In this document: positions 1-12,624 of the stretch, piece by piece | Layout of the letters: each line of letters begins with the position of its first letter | How positions within the stretch are numbered: position 1 is the stretch's first letter | Origin: Pezicula radicicola | Lineage: Eukaryota; Ascomycota; Leotiomycetes; Helotiales; Dermateaceae | Reading direction: 5' to 3' | NCBI GenBank assembly: GCA_003008705.1 | Contig: PDUO01000098.1 | Coordinates: 66,463-124,534, forward strand | Length of the DNA: 58,072 nucleotides | Made by a program: the position numbers and the translations under genes | Notes under the pieces: generated by a model | Databases searched by the model: none | Seen by the model: only the letters and a program-made list of their open reading frames with translations | What the model was told of the DNA's origin: nothing

Positions 1-3000
1 AAACTATAGCTCCGCCCCGGAAAGAAAAGGAAGCTACTAGTACTATAGCTAAGTCCTCTAGATTATCTACTTCCTGGACTACTTTAGTAGGAGACCTAGA
101 ATCTAATATAGAACTAGATATAGAAATTAAATAGTTATATTAAGAGAACTCAGAACTAACCTAGCTATTACTTAAAGCTAAGGTAGAGACTCGAGTCTAG
201 AGGAGAGCTCGACCTTTACTAAAACTAAATAACTAGAATAACCTTATTACTAAGCTAGTTAAAGTACTAACTATAACCTATTAAGGAAATACTAGTAGTA
301 CTATCCTATCTATAGAAAGAGAGCNCTATTAGTCTAAGTTAAAAGTCCTCTATAAGGTTATTGAACTCAATAATAGTACTACTCCTACCTTTGAATTATA
401 GAAGATCTAAGTTAAAGGAAGGCTTAATAGGAATAATAACTACTACCCTACTAAAAAGGCTTATATACTCTTTATATTTAGAAGTACTACTAGAAAAGTT
501 CAGAGCTACTTAATAACTTACTTTAGATTAAGAGTAACTAAGAGTTATTACTTTTAGACTATTAAAGAAATAATTAATTATCTTATTAGTATTTATAAGA
601 ATAATAATAAGGTTAGTAATACTTATAATAAGTTTAACTCCCTCTATATAAAAAAAGATAAGATATTCTTTGATTTCTATTTAGAGTTCTTATACCTTAC
701 TAGTCTTAGTTAGATTTATACTAGTAAATTAAAATTAATCTTTAAATAATAGATTACCTCGGAATTACTTTATCTTACCTTACTTATATACTTCTAGAGT
801 AAGAACTATAAAAGCTTTACTTATAAATATATATTCCTAGATAAATCCTTAAGGATTCTAAAGACTTATAAATTCTACTACTAGACTAAACTAAAGAAAG
901 TAAAGAATACTAGTAGTTAGTAGAAGTCTATTATAAAAAAGATAATAACTCTTAGTAGTACTAAAGAGGCTACTACCCTAGACTATAAGAGAAGTACTAG
1001 TATCTATCTATACTCTATCTATAAAGATACTAAGAAATAGAAACTCTTAAATAAAGATAAGTACTTTATCTATAAGGAAACTAGATATATAACTAGAGCT
1101 TACTTATATAAGAAAACTAACTTGAATAAGATTAATAAATTAGGAAATAAGGAGTCCTAGAGAAAGTCTCCCCTCTAGAATATAAAGTATTATATAAAAT
1201 TAACTTAAGATAATTAATAAGAGGATAGACTTTTACTATTCCTTATATATTAGTCTATAATAGAATTACTTTCTTAATTAATACTCTCTATAATACTAGA
1301 GTAAATAGGTTTCTTTTTATTAATTCCTAGTACCTTAAAAAACTATAATAATTCTATAAAATTAAGATAGAAGAANTANCTTCNCTCTACTAAGTAAGAG
1401 GGTATAATAGAAAACTTAGAAAACCTATTATATACTTTATATAACTAGTCTTATATATAGATAGAAGAAGACTAATAAGTATACCTTTCTATATACTTAA
1501 CCTTAGAAAATAGAAAGTAATACTTAGAAGAAAATAATTATTATACTTTAGAATTAATCTCTAAATAACTAAGAGAGCTCTAAGCTAGTCTATAGATATA
1601 CTACTAATACTACTCTTCTCCTAAGAAATTTTAATTAACTAATGATAGATTAATAACAAGAAATATTAACTAGATCTACTCTTCTAGAAGGATATAAACT
1701 AGAGAGAGAAGCTCTTTATAATTAAAGATACCTAAAGGAAGACTAGATATACTAGTCTCTAACCCTAGAAGATACTAATATATAAAGAACTATTTAACCT
1801 AGCTACTAGGGAAAATTAAGAAGAACTACTACTAACTACTGAGAGAAAGAAAACCCGCTAGATACTAATACTTAGAAGAAGAACCTATAAATAGGATATT
1901 TATAATAGCCTAAGAACTATAGAATATAATCTCTATAAGATATTTAACCTAGAAGAAATAGAGGAACTAGATAGTAATAAAGAGCTAGAGGAGGCCTATA
2001 AGCTAGTCTCTATTAATATCACTAAAATTAATACTTTAGTATATACCCTCTATACCTAAAGAAAAAAGAACTCCTTATTTATTACTAGTATATACGAAAT
2101 CAACTACTACCTCGAGGACTATATAACTAAAGAAGACCTTAAGAAAGATAAACATCTAGTAAAGAAGAACCTTCTAGATAAATATAAGAGGTATAAAGAT
2201 ATCTTCTCTAAGACTACTTTAGATATACTCCTACTATATTATAATATTAACTTTAAGATTAAATTTAAATTAGAAAATACCCTTAGATTTAGTCTATTAT
2301 ATAATATAACTACTATTAAACTTGAGGTTATAAAAGCTTACCTAGAAGAGAACCTAGTAAAAGACTTTATTACTCTAAGCTAGACCTCTTTTATATCTCC
2401 TATACTTTTCGTCTATAAACTAAGTAATAAACTTTATTTCTATATTAACTTTTAAAAATTAAATATAATAATTTAGAAAGACTAGTACCTATTACTATTA
2501 ATAGATAAGACCTTAGTCTAGATTAATAAAACTAAGATCTTTACTAAGCTTAATATTTAATAAGTATTCTATTAAATTCAAATTCACCCTAACTCTAAAG
2601 AGTTAACTATATTCTATATATATTATAAAGCCTTTAAGTATAAAGTACTCCCCTTTAGATTAACTAATAGACCTATTATATATTAGTATTATATAAATAA
2701 TATTTTATTTAAGTACCTAGATAACTTTTATACTATCTACTTAGATAATATCTTAATCTACTCGGAAGACCCCCTTGAATATATAGAATATATATATAAA
2801 GTACTTAAAAGACTATATAAAGTAGGCCTCTAAGCTAATATTAAGAAATATAAGTTTAATATTACTAGGACGAAATACCTAGGGTTTATTATTAGTACTA
2901 CTAGTATTAAAGTTAACCCTAAAAAAGTAAAAGTTATAAAAGACTAGAGAGTACCTAAAACTATATAAGCTATATAATCCTTCTTTAGATTCTATAACTT

Positions 3001-5520
3001 CTACTAGAGGTTTATTAAAGACTATAGCCTAGTTACTAGACTATTAACTAAGTTAACTAGAAAAGTAATACTCTTTAATTTTAACTAAGATTATAAGACT
3101 ACCTTTCAAAGACTAAAAGATATACTAATAAATACCCTTATATTATACTATTATAACCTAGAACTAGAAACTATAATTAAAATAAATACTTCTAATAGAG
3201 TTATAGTAGGAATACTATTATAAAAATAATTAGATAGTAATTAGTATCTAATAGCCTACTTTTTAAAAATAATAACTCTAGTAGAATTAAACTACTAGAT
3301 ATATAATAAGGAAATACTAGTTATTATTAAGTCTCTCTCTTACTAAAGAGTAGAAACTATAGGATCCCTATATTGAATCTAAATTATTACTAACTATAAG
3401 GCTTTAGAATACTTTATATTAATAAAATAACTAAACTTATATTAAGTTTAATAGATTAAATTCTTATTTAAATTTTTCTTTATAATTATATATTAACTTA
3501 ATAAGAAAAATAAATATACTAATACCCTTATATATAAGGAATAAGATATTAGACCCTAAGAGATTACTAAAAGTAAATACTAAACCTAGATATTACTAAC
3601 TCTAGATTAACTTAATCTATAGATACTAAGTAATATAACCTTATATAAATTTAAAGAAATTAAAAACCTTACCCTTATAGAATCCCTTATTAATATTATA
3701 AATTAAATCTTATCTATAAATAAAGATAGTCTAATCCTTACTAATAAAAGAAAAAAGACTAAGAGAAATAACTAAAATTAAACTATAAATAATAGATTAC
3801 TATTTTAGAGAAAGTATCTAGTAGTACTAGATAAACTATTTTCCTTATCTAGTAGATTAAACTAATATTTTACCTTAAGAATATACTTAATCTAGGAAGC
3901 CTATAATTAGATATCAATAGTATATCTAAGTTTAAAAAAGATAATATCTCTACTAGTTATATAGTACTACTAGAAAGGAATAATCTTAGATATAAAAATA
4001 TATATTAATAATTACTATATATATAGGAGATTCTATAACCCCTGAGATAAGACCCTTAGTTACCTAAACCTATTATCTATTTTAGAAAGACTATAGTAGT
4101 ATATTATAATAAACTTTAAGTTCTTCCTAAAAGATAAATATAGATTTAATAATATCCTTATAATAATAGACTACTTTAGTAAATAAACTATATTAGTCCT
4201 CTATAATAAGACTATAAATATAAAAGAGCTAGTCTAACTATATATTTCAAATATATACTATTATAAAGATACTCTAATATTAATTATCTTAGACTATAGA
4301 CTCTAATTTATATTAGACTTTTAGAATAAATTCTATAGAATCTTAGATATAAAAATTAAACTTTTAATAACCTACTATATCTAGATAGATAACTAGACTA
4401 AAATTATAAACTAGTATATTAACTAATAACTCTAACTCTATATAAGCTATTACTAAGATAATTAGTTAGACTTACTTCTAATTATAGATTATATCTAATT
4501 AGTTTTACTATATAAGAGTTTTAGAATATCTCTCTTTAAACTATTAAATAGATACTTATTTAGAATCTCTTTTAATTAGAATTAATCTAAAGAGCTAATA
4601 TTAATAAAGGAATATCTAAATATCTAGAAAGCTTAAAATATAACTAGAAGAATATATAATACCTAGGAAAAGGTAAAAGAGATTCTATAGACCTTATAGA
4701 AAAAGAAATAATATAATATAAACTAATACCAACGAGTAATAAACTAGAAAGTAAAGGATAAAGTATAGATTATAATATAGAACTAGAAGATATAGAGACC
4801 TAGTTAAAAGTTAGACTACTAAATAATTAGTCTATATCTAGTACTAGTCTAGGAAGGAAATAATTATAAAATTAATCTACTATAATTAATAAATATCTAC
4901 CCTATATTCTCACTAGATAAGTTTAGAAAGGTTACTAATAACCTATTATCTAGTTAGGAAGTAGAAGAACTATCTAGTATTATTATTATAAATAATAATA
5001 AGTAGAAAGTTAAAAAGATTCTTATAATTAAGAAAATATATAATAGTCTACTCTACTATATCTAATAGACTAGTTTTAATAAAGATTCTAAATAGTACCC
5101 TATATCTAACTTAAAATATAATCCTTATATACTCTGAAAGTTCTACCTTAATAACCCTAACCTCCCTAGACCTCTATAATAACTCTTTAAATAGATATAA
5201 TACTATAATAATAGTATTAATAATTATAATAAATTAGATAATAATAGACCTATAGAAATATACTTAAGGGTAAGCTTTTTTAGAAGAGGGGGGTAATATA
5301 ATAATTCTAATAATATACCTATTTCTTAGGGTAGCCCGGCTAAATAGAAGATTATTATCCTAAGCTAGAAGTTACTAAGAATCATTATATAATATTACTT
5401 CTTATATATAGATAAAGCTTCTCTTAAGCTCTCTCCTCTCCTTAGTCTAGAATTCTATATATTTTCTACCCTTATAACTTATATAGTTATAGCCTAAGTA
5501 TAGATTATTATAATAAGCTA
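1..5520 (+). mobile_element. RIP-degraded Ty3/gypsy retrotransposon
   Basis: No open frame survives, but the order of a gypsy polyprotein can be read in fragments on the plus strand. At 1059-1103 there is a gag CCHC-knuckle spacing (X2-X4-X4) in which all four zinc ligands read Tyr. At 2732-2761 the reverse transcriptase active-site block reads IYLDNILIYSED, with the second catalytic Asp changed to Asn. About 3180-3240 resembles RNase H. At 4151-4185 there is an integrase-core block (NILIIIDYFSK). A polypurine run at 5282-5293 is followed by TAATATAA, the probable 3' LTR start, giving an LTR of roughly 5294-5520 (end uncertain). CpA and TpG are almost absent and TpA is in excess, the mark of RIP. 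The 5' end lies outside the window. Confidence 0.85.
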
Positions 5521-6369
5521 TAATTAACTCTTTTTATTATAATATCTTAATAGTTCTTTCTACTTCTTTCTTTTTATTTATTACTTTAAAATTTAATTTA
5601 ATTTCTTCTAAGAACCCTTTCTATAAGCTAAAGATTTTAATAATTATATTCTTTATAATCTTATCTTTAATTTCTCTCTAGGAGTTAGTATTCTAAAGGT
5701 AATCTTTTAAGAACCTTTTAATTTAGTCTATAGTCTTTTCTTCTAGTAGTATAATTATCTAAAGAATCTACTCTATCTATAATTAAAAGTATTCTCTATT
5801 GAATATAATATATAATTAGAGTTATAATAAGAATTTATAAAGTTTATTTTATTCTTTATTAAATAACTTAATAGTTTTATACTTTAGATTTTTATTAATT
5901 TCTCTTACTAAAGTTATTATTACTTAGAGAGTAATATATAAAGTATTATCTATTATAAATATTATTACTTAATTTAATATATATACTAGTACCTTATAGA
6001 TTAGTACTTAAAGTATAATATAGAGTAGTCTCTTAGATCTAATATTAGTTAAAAGAGAGTAATATTAGATTTAAATAATAAGATAAGGATACTATTACTA
6101 AGTTAAGAAGTAATAAGGTTATTAAGTTACTAAGTATATATAAAGATATTATATTTAAGTTAAGTATAAAGCTTCTATCTAAGAGAGAATAATTATCTAC
6201 TTATATAAAACCTTTATAAATATAGATTATTAAGATTCTTTAGATTAATACTTTTTATAATTAATCTAACTAATCTAACTAATCCACTAGTCCTTATTAT
6301 ATAATACTTATTATATAACCTCCTTACCTTATATACTATTTAGTTCTCTATACTAAGCCCCTTAGAGTT
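5521..6369. mobile_element. AT-rich RIP-mutated repeat remnant
   Basis: There is no open frame. Base composition and TpA excess match the gypsy block to the left, so this is old repeat DNA. The minus strand around 5530-5830 has a charged, gag-like coding texture, but I could not place it in a family. It sits between the gypsy 3' end and the probable LTR at 6370-6683, so it may be the interior of a second retroelement. Confidence 0.5.
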
Positions 6370-6683
6370 TATAACCGAGCCTTAGACTAAGAGTCTTATT
6401 ATATTTATAATACTCTAGTATCTACTAATCCCTCTAAAATTATAAATTAATTCTAACTATTCTAGCCTAGTATAGTACTATTTTTATATTAATAGATTAA
6501 TACCTTAAATACCTTATTTTATATAGATCTAGGCCTATTTTAGGTACCTCTCCTTTAATATATAAACCTAGGCTTCCTCCTACCTAATAGGGGTAAGTAA
6601 TCAAGCCTTTATTCATGATTTTTACTATATTCTATACTTTCTCTATATACTATATATTCAAGGTGATCGAGGGTTAATAGAAT
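6370..6683 (+). repeat. Probable solo or terminal LTR, copy A
   Basis: The stretch aligns by eye with 24172-24508. Shared landmarks are a TATAAACC box (6560s and 24390s), a pyrimidine-rich run of CCT triplets after it, a GCCTT(T/A)ATTCA block, and a common end GGTTAATAGAATG (6672-6683 area and 24496-24508). Copy A carries many more C-to-T and G-to-A changes than copy B. It ends exactly where the HET coding sequence begins, so it marks the insertion that removed the 5' part of that gene. The outer (left) boundary is uncertain and no target duplication was identified. Confidence 0.5.
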
Positions 6684-9600
6684 GACAAGCTGGGCTACTG
6701 CTGGATAGACACCTGTTGCATCGACAAGACGAATGCTGCTGAGCTTACCGAGAGTATCAACTCTATGTTTCGATGGTACCAGAACGCCGTTAAATGCTAT
6801 GTTTTCCTTGCGGATGTCTCGACTCCCGTGAGCGAGGACGATAGAGACTCCCAACTGCGGAATAGTCGGTGGTTCACTCGAGGCTGGACGCTGCAGGAGC
6901 TTATTGCTCCTCGATGCGTCGAATTCTTTTCGAAAAACCGTGAGCTGCTTGGAGATAGAAAGTCGCTAGAAAAGCAAATTCACCAGATTGCGGGCATTTC
7001 TCCTCATGCGCTTCGAGGGGCGCCGCTGTTCCATTTCACTGTTGATGAACGAATGTCATGGGCGGCAAACAGAACGACCAAGCGACCCGAAGACAAAGTT
7101 TATTCTCTCCTTGGAATTTTCGATATTCATATAGAGGCTATCTACGGCGAGGGCGAGCATCATGCATTTCGGCGGCTCTTAAGGGAGCTCGAGCGGTATT
7201 CAGAAAACCACCAGCTGAGTAAGCTCTTTCGGGATCAGCTACAATTATCCTCTGCCCAACACCCAAAAAGGCCTGTAGTGAATCCGAAATGGATCGTGCC
7301 GTTCGAGTCTGACCTGACTCTGCTCGAAGAGATGCTGTTCAACCAGCATCGTGCCTCGAAGCTTGCGGTCTCCGGCCTTGGAGGCGTGGGAAGGACGCAA
7401 CTAGTTCGTCACTGGCTTGTGCCGTTCGGACGCAACAGGGACTTTGCCGGACGTGAAAACATGCTAGAGCAGCTTTTGAAGGTTTTACTACCCAGGGCAG
7501 ACGATGACGATTGCCAAAGGACTGTCATCGAAGGCCTCGGAGGGATCGGCAAGACGCAGATCGCGCTGGAGGCAGCCTTCCGGATTCGTGATGAGTACCC
7601 GGATTGCTCAGTCTTCTGGGTTCCCGCAGTGGATGCTACCACTTTTGAGAACGCCTATCGTGAGATCGGCCGGCAGCTCAAAGTAAAGGGCGTCGATGAG
7701 GACAAGGCAGATGTGAGGTTGCTCGTCAAGACTGCCCTGAGTGAAAGCGCTGGCAGCTGGCTCCTCATAGTTGACAACGCCGATGATGTGGAGCTTCTCT
7801 TTGGGAGCTCTGGAACTACACCTCTCGTTGAATACCTCCCCTTCAGTCGGAATGGTTCGATTATGTTCACGACGAGGAATCACGAGGTCGCAACATGGTT
7901 GGACATTCCTACGAGCAATACTTTCGTTGTAGGAGAAATGAATAGGGACGTGGCCGTCAAAATGTTACGACGACACTTGAAACAAAGCCAGACGAGGGAC
8001 TCAGAGAGTACAAATGGATTACTCGACCTCCTGGCTAACCTACCTCTGGCCATCAGGCAGGCATCCGCTTATATGGCTAAGACGGGGATGTCGACGACCA
8101 AATATCTCCAGCATTGCCGGTCAAGTAATGCAAGGTTCATTAAATTACTCAGTAAGGACTTCGAGGACCGGGGCCGGTATAAAACCATCATGAACCCAAT
8201 TACTACGACATGGCTCATTTCCTTCGATCATATCTCGCGAGATAACAAGGTCGCCACGCAATACCTGAGCTTTATGTCCTTCCTCGCTGAGAAAGACATC
8301 CCGGCATCTCTGTTGCCGCTAGCAGATGGCAAACCGGAGGGCGATGAAGATGATGAGCTGGTGAGAGATGAAGCAATCGCCATTTTGAAAGCATACGCAC
8401 TTATATCAGAGCGTACGGAATCGAGCTCGTTCGATATGCATCGACTAGTTCGACTGGCGATGCGGAATTGGCTGAAGCAGGAAAGAGAATGGGACAAATG
8501 TATGACCTCGGTGATACAGAGACTTGCCGAGGCGTTTCCCTCTCCTCAGCATGAGAACAGAGACTTATGGATGAAGTATCTGCCGCATGCGCGGACAGCT
8601 TTGGATTCCTTGAAGGGTATAGGTGATACGGGAGTCGAGAGCAATCTTCTCTCCAAGATAGGCAGCAGCCTTGATTGCCTGGGAAAGTACCAAGACTCCT
8701 GGGCCATTCATCGGCGGACGCTCGAGCTGAGGAAGAACGTACTTGGCAAAGAGCACCCCTCTACACTTCATAGTATGTACAACCTCGCAGAAGTGCTCCG
8801 TTACCTAGGGAAGTACTACGAGGCAGGGCAGATGCACCGGCAGACGCTTAAGCTAAGGGAAAAAGTACTGGGAAAAGAGCATCCCGCTACACTTGATAGT
8901 ATAAATAGTATCGCACTTGTACTACGTCACTTAGGGATTTACGGCGAGGCAGAGCAGATGCATCGTAAGGAATGGAAACTATCGGAGAAGGTGCTGGGTA
9001 GAGAGCATCCCTTAACACTCGACAGTATGCATAACCTCGCACTTGCACTCGGCAGCCTAGGGAAGTACGACGAGGCAGAGCTGATGCATAGGGAAGAATG
9101 GAAATTAACAGAGAAAGTACTAGGTGAAGAGCATCCATCCACCCTTACAAGCATGTACAACCTCGCACTTGTACTGCGTCACCTAGGGAAGTATAACGAG
9201 GCAGAGCAGATGCATCGGCAGACGCTCGAGATGACAGAGAAGATTCTGGGCAAAGAGCATCCCGATACACTCGATAGCATGAATGCCCTCGCAAATGTAC
9301 TCAACTGTCAGGAGAGATATGAGGAGGCAGGCTGTATTCAAGGGCAGGCATTAGATGGTTACAACAGGGTATTAGGCAAAGAACATCCCTCTACACTCGA
9401 TAGTATGAACAACCTTGCACTTGTGCTCCATGGCCAAGGGAAGTATAACGAGGCAGAGCAGATGCATCGGCAGACACTTGAGCTAAGAGAGAGGTTACTA
9501 GGTGAAGAGCATCCTGACACGCTCTTTAGTATGTATAATCTTGCAGAAGTACTCTGTAGCCAAGGGGAATACGGGAAGGCAGAGCAGATGCATCGGTACA

Positions 9601-9731
9601 CGCTTAAGCTAAGGGAGAAAGTGCTGGGAAAAGAGCATCCCGATACACTTGCCAGCAGGAACAAGTCGGCGGAGAGCTTAAGAGCGAACGAAGAGGCCAA
9701 AAGCTGCAGCCTCTTGGTCTGTAAGGCTTAG
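6681..9731 (+). CDS. HET-NB-ARC-TPR NLR (5'-truncated)
   Basis: This is a fungal NLR-type protein of the kind used in heterokaryon incompatibility. In-frame HET sequence (WIDTCCIDK, 6702-6728) lies upstream of the first ATG (6765), preceded by TAG at 6678-6680, which is either a stop or an intron acceptor. The opening of the HET domain is lost to the repeat on the left. From the ATG (988 codons): HET motif RGWTLQEL at residues 39-46 and the WAANRTTKRPEDK block near 99. A first P-loop GLGGVGRT (204-211) has Lys replaced by Arg. A second, intact P-loop GLGGIGKT follows at 257-264, with Walker B LLIVDNADD near 333. The end (about 640-980) holds seven full and two partial 42-residue TPRs of kinesin-light-chain type with very similar units. 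The frame from 6681 is fully open. It may be a live shortened allele or an early pseudogene. Confidence 0.85.
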   Translation, partial: NDKLGYCWIDTCCIDKTNAAELTESINSMFRWYQNAVKCYVFLADVSTPVSEDDRDSQLRNSRWFTRGWTLQELIAPRCVEFFSKNRELLGDRKSLEKQIHQIAGISPHALRGAPLFHFTVDERMSWAANRTTKRPEDKVYSLLGIFDIHIEAIYGEGEHHAFRRLLRELERYSENHQLSKLFRDQLQLSSAQHPKRPVVNPKWIVPFESDLTLLEEMLFNQHRASKLAVSGLGGVGRTQLVRHWLVPFGRNRDFAGRENMLEQLLKVLLPRADDDDCQRTVIEGLGGIGKTQIALEAAFRIRDEYPDCSVFWVPAVDATTFENAYREIGRQLKVKGVDEDKADVRLLVKTALSESAGSWLLIVDNADDVELLFGSSGTTPLVEYLPFSRNGSIMFTTRNHEVATWLDIPTSNTFVVGEMNRDVAVKMLRRHLKQSQTRDSESTNGLLDLLANLPLAIRQASAYMAKTGMSTTKYLQHCRSSNARFIKLLSKDFEDRGRYKTIMNPITTTWLISFDHISRDNKVATQYLSFMSFLAEKDIPASLLPLADGKPEGDEDDELVRDEAIAILKAYALISERTESSSFDMHRLVRLAMRNWLKQEREWDKCMTSVIQRLAEAFPSPQHENRDLWMKYLPHARTALDSLKGIGDTGVESNLLSKIGSSLDCLGKYQDSWAIHRRTLELRKNVLGKEHPSTLHSMYNLAEVLRYLGKYYEAGQMHRQTLKLREKVLGKEHPATLDSINSIALVLRHLGIYGEAEQMHRKEWKLSEKVLGREHPLTLDSMHNLALALGSLGKYDEAELMHREEWKLTEKVLGEEHPSTLTSMYNLALVLRHLGKYNEAEQMHRQTLEMTEKILGKEHPDTLDSMNALANVLNCQERYEEAGCIQGQALDGYNRVLGKEHPSTLDSMNNLALVLHGQGKYNEAEQMHRQTLELRERLLGEEHPDTLFSMYNLAEVLCSQGEYGKAEQMHRYTLKLREKVLGKEHPDTLASRNKSAESLRANEEAKSCSLLVCKA

Positions 9732-10027
9732 CGGCCCTCTGTTTTCTGCAGTCCGTGGATAGAGCTTCCATTACGCGTTGGGGGAACCTTTGTAGACTTA
9801 CTATAGTAACGCAGATCCTGTTATTCGTCGGACTAATGTTAGTTGAGGCGGCCACTAATACATGGGCACCTGGATCCAGCTGCGCGATCTCACTGGCTAT
9901 GTAATCCCTACACTTTGACTTATCATTCATTCTATTTTCAGTACTCTGCGTAAAGTAAAGCAGCAACCAAAAGTCCTGAGAGTGAATATTGAATATTAGA
10001 CAAGATTATTAATAGGTCTATCTATGA

Positions 10028-12534
10028 CAATGTACCTTCGCCCGGAACTCCAACCACGGCATCAGCATAAGGTTCTATATCTAGGATGCCTAGGACCATG
10101 TTGATATACCCCAGCTTCTCCAGCTTGCTGCGCTAAGCTCCAAGGTTTCGCGTACCGTCGCCGTGGGCAGGTGCACGTCCTCCTGCTGCACATACCCGAC
10201 TCTCCGCTGGAAGCTAGAGTCTCGCGGGCTATGGCCGACAAAAACCTCGCCACTTGCTGTTTTGAAGGCGGCATGGTTGGCGAGGACGTCAAGGAGGGTT
10301 GTTTTTCCAGCACCGCTTAAGCCCTGCAGGTCATTTTGAGTTGTTAGTTGAGTGATGGGAAATGAAAATGGAAATAGACAGAGAGGGGAGGTTGTGGTAA
10401 CGCTAGTCCATAGCGAAGGAAAGGCTCCTTCTCACCACGAGAGCCGTTAGAATCCTAGGCTTCACCTAGCCATTCACGTTATCCAGGATGCATTTCGGGC
10501 TGTCCTTGGTCTTTACGTTGTAGCTGAGGTTCTTCCAGTAGAATACCGTAGACAGTTTCGAGATTGTCGGATAGTTATAGTTACGTTCCTTTACTAGAGT
10601 CGTCGTGGTCGTCTTGGTCTTGCAGTTTATTGATATCCTTGGCGAACTTGGTCGGTAGTTCTGAGTTGGATTCTTTTTCTGACAAGAAGTTTCACCTTTT
10701 CTGAGTAACAGTAGGTCGACGCCGAAAGACGAGAATACCGCCCTTCGATCTCTAGGCGGCGATGTATTGCGTCGCGAGGAGGTGAATGGTGCAGAAAATA
10801 ACCATCAATAAAAAGATGATGGGAAGGTTGCTGTGGTAGGCATTTCATCAGCTAGTGTCACTGATTGAAACCCGGAGGGATCTCTCTAGGGCAAAGTGCT
10901 ATCCTTACCGCGCGCGACATGTGACTAGAGGCATAATTATTCCAGTGCCTGAGACAAGTTGGGCACAAGCATCAGATTTTGGGGGACCTGGTGGAGTTCT
11001 TCTGAATTATTTGTACCCGTCTATGCAGAAGCACATAGACATCGTCAGCAGCACGACGAAGTTGAACAGATCATAGATGAAACAGGCAGGGGCTGTGCGT
11101 CGGAGGTTTGTCATGAAGTAGAGCATCACGTTGAACATGATGGAGGTCCAAAGCTTATTGGGTAGGTCGCAGAGCATTGATGTGACGCCTTCAGTGAAGG
11201 AGTTGTAGTAGGCGTAGCGGTTGTGGTTTTCGACGATGGGGCATTGGGCCCACATGGTCAGCACCTTTTATATCGTTTTCGGTGGTTAGCAATAGTTTAT
11301 CAAAGACTTTTAGGCTTTCATGTCAACCAACTGTGGATAGAACAATACCTCGAGTTGATTATGAGGGAAAAGTACAGCAGCACAGCTCGCTTATCCATGC
11401 TGTCAGCCGTCTTGGGCAGGTCGTAGATGGAAGGCACTGCCCATAATCAGTGCGAGAATCGAGTTTACGACGATGCCGGCGACCACGGGCACATAGTTGT
11501 TGCGCAGCCGCTGGAGGCCTCTTTGAAGACGGATGGACATCATTATGCGAGTGGTTGATGACGTCCTAGCGCTGGCCGCCTCGAACTCGCAGATGTCTTG
11601 AAAGGTCACTTTGGCCTGCTGGATTCGCCTCCAGGTAAGTGCGAACTCGTCAGGGGTCCTGGGAACCCGGTGCTCGTAGCTCTCGCAGACAAGGCGCTCA
11701 GTTGGGTTTGTGAGTGATGTCAAGAAGTCTGCTGTTGGTGAGTGACTTAGTTTCGCAAAGCCAAGCTGATCTGGCAGCCTTCATATAGAAGCATGACTTT
11801 GTCGAAATTCTGTACATTAAATCCTGTAGTTAATTACTTCGCCAACCACATTGGATAATTGTTGGTCAAGAAATAAATAGGCTGCCCACCTTGTACTGAG
11901 CCTCAGAGGCCTGGTATATACTCATCAGCACAACCGAACGAAGCCTATCGGCCGAACTCCTGAGAAGCGTGATGAAGCTCAGGGCAGTCGAGCTGTCCAA
12001 TCCCCTGGTGCTGTTATCCCAGCACTGAAACTGTGCACCACGGACAAAAGCTTCTACGAGACTCGTCCGCCTCTTCTCGCCACCACTAGTACCGTGAATC
12101 ATGGCGTTGCCGATTCGAGTGTCGAATACCTCTTCGAGATGGAAGAGTGATGCTACATCTTGACTCGGGTCACTCGACGAGGCCGTGATTCTACGATGGT
12201 CGCCATCTGAGCCAGTTGCTCTGGTACTTGCGGTAAATGCGAGAGTTTGACCAAGGGTTAGTTCTCGAAAATGCACGTCAAGCTCTGTAATGTTGATACA
12301 CTTGCCTTTGTGCTCGCGTTGCATTTCGCTGTAAGAGGTTCCCGCGTCGATGTAAGCGAAATTCATGGTTCACATACATGTTTGTTCGTACGAACCTTGG
12401 TAGTTGATGCCATTATTATCAACAGGAAATCTATATGTGCCCCCAGCTAGTGTCTTGAGGAAGGTCGAGTATCTGTTTCCCGGCCTGCTAAGCACGAGAA
12501 CTATCTCCCTACCGCTAGAAATTTCCCCTATTAA
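10028..12534 (-). pseudogene. PDR-type ABCG transporter pseudogene
   Basis: The strand reads as a broken pleiotropic-drug-resistance pump. From the high end: a first Walker A region (about 12510-12440) read as SRPGNRYSTFLK, whose differences from the family pattern are all G-to-A. Then come ETDVHF-like ITELDVHF, a signature GTSGGEKRR and the CWDNSTRGLDSST block (12366-11866). Transmembrane domain 1 is scattered over 11723-10640. The linker VFYWKNLSYNVK (10540s) ends in NG*VKP where Trp is expected (TGG to TAG). The second Walker A GLSGAGKTTLL (about 10310-10280) continues to GVPGEGTLS and a stop. Everything after the second ABC start is absent. Multiple frameshifts and stops show it is dead. 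Confidence 0.85.
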
Positions 12535-12617
12535 ACCTTGCTCTTCTTAATAGTAAACCAAATATCCGCCCAATAAGCAATCCCACCCTTAACAACCAGC
12601 TTCAGCGGTCCAGACAT
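12531..12617 (-). other. 28-codon ORF, unassigned
   Basis: An ATG-started frame begins MSGPLKLVVKGGIAYWADIW and ends at TAA (12531-12533). Its composition looks coding and it directly precedes the ABC pseudogene on the same strand. It is too short to assign and could be the leftover first exon of another gene. Confidence 0.25.
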
Positions 12618-12624
12618 CGAAACC

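Noticed and set aside
7409..9700. Eight minus-strand frames under the NLR gene.
   Set aside because: The plus-strand product has HET, NB and TPR motifs; the minus frames follow the repeat period only.
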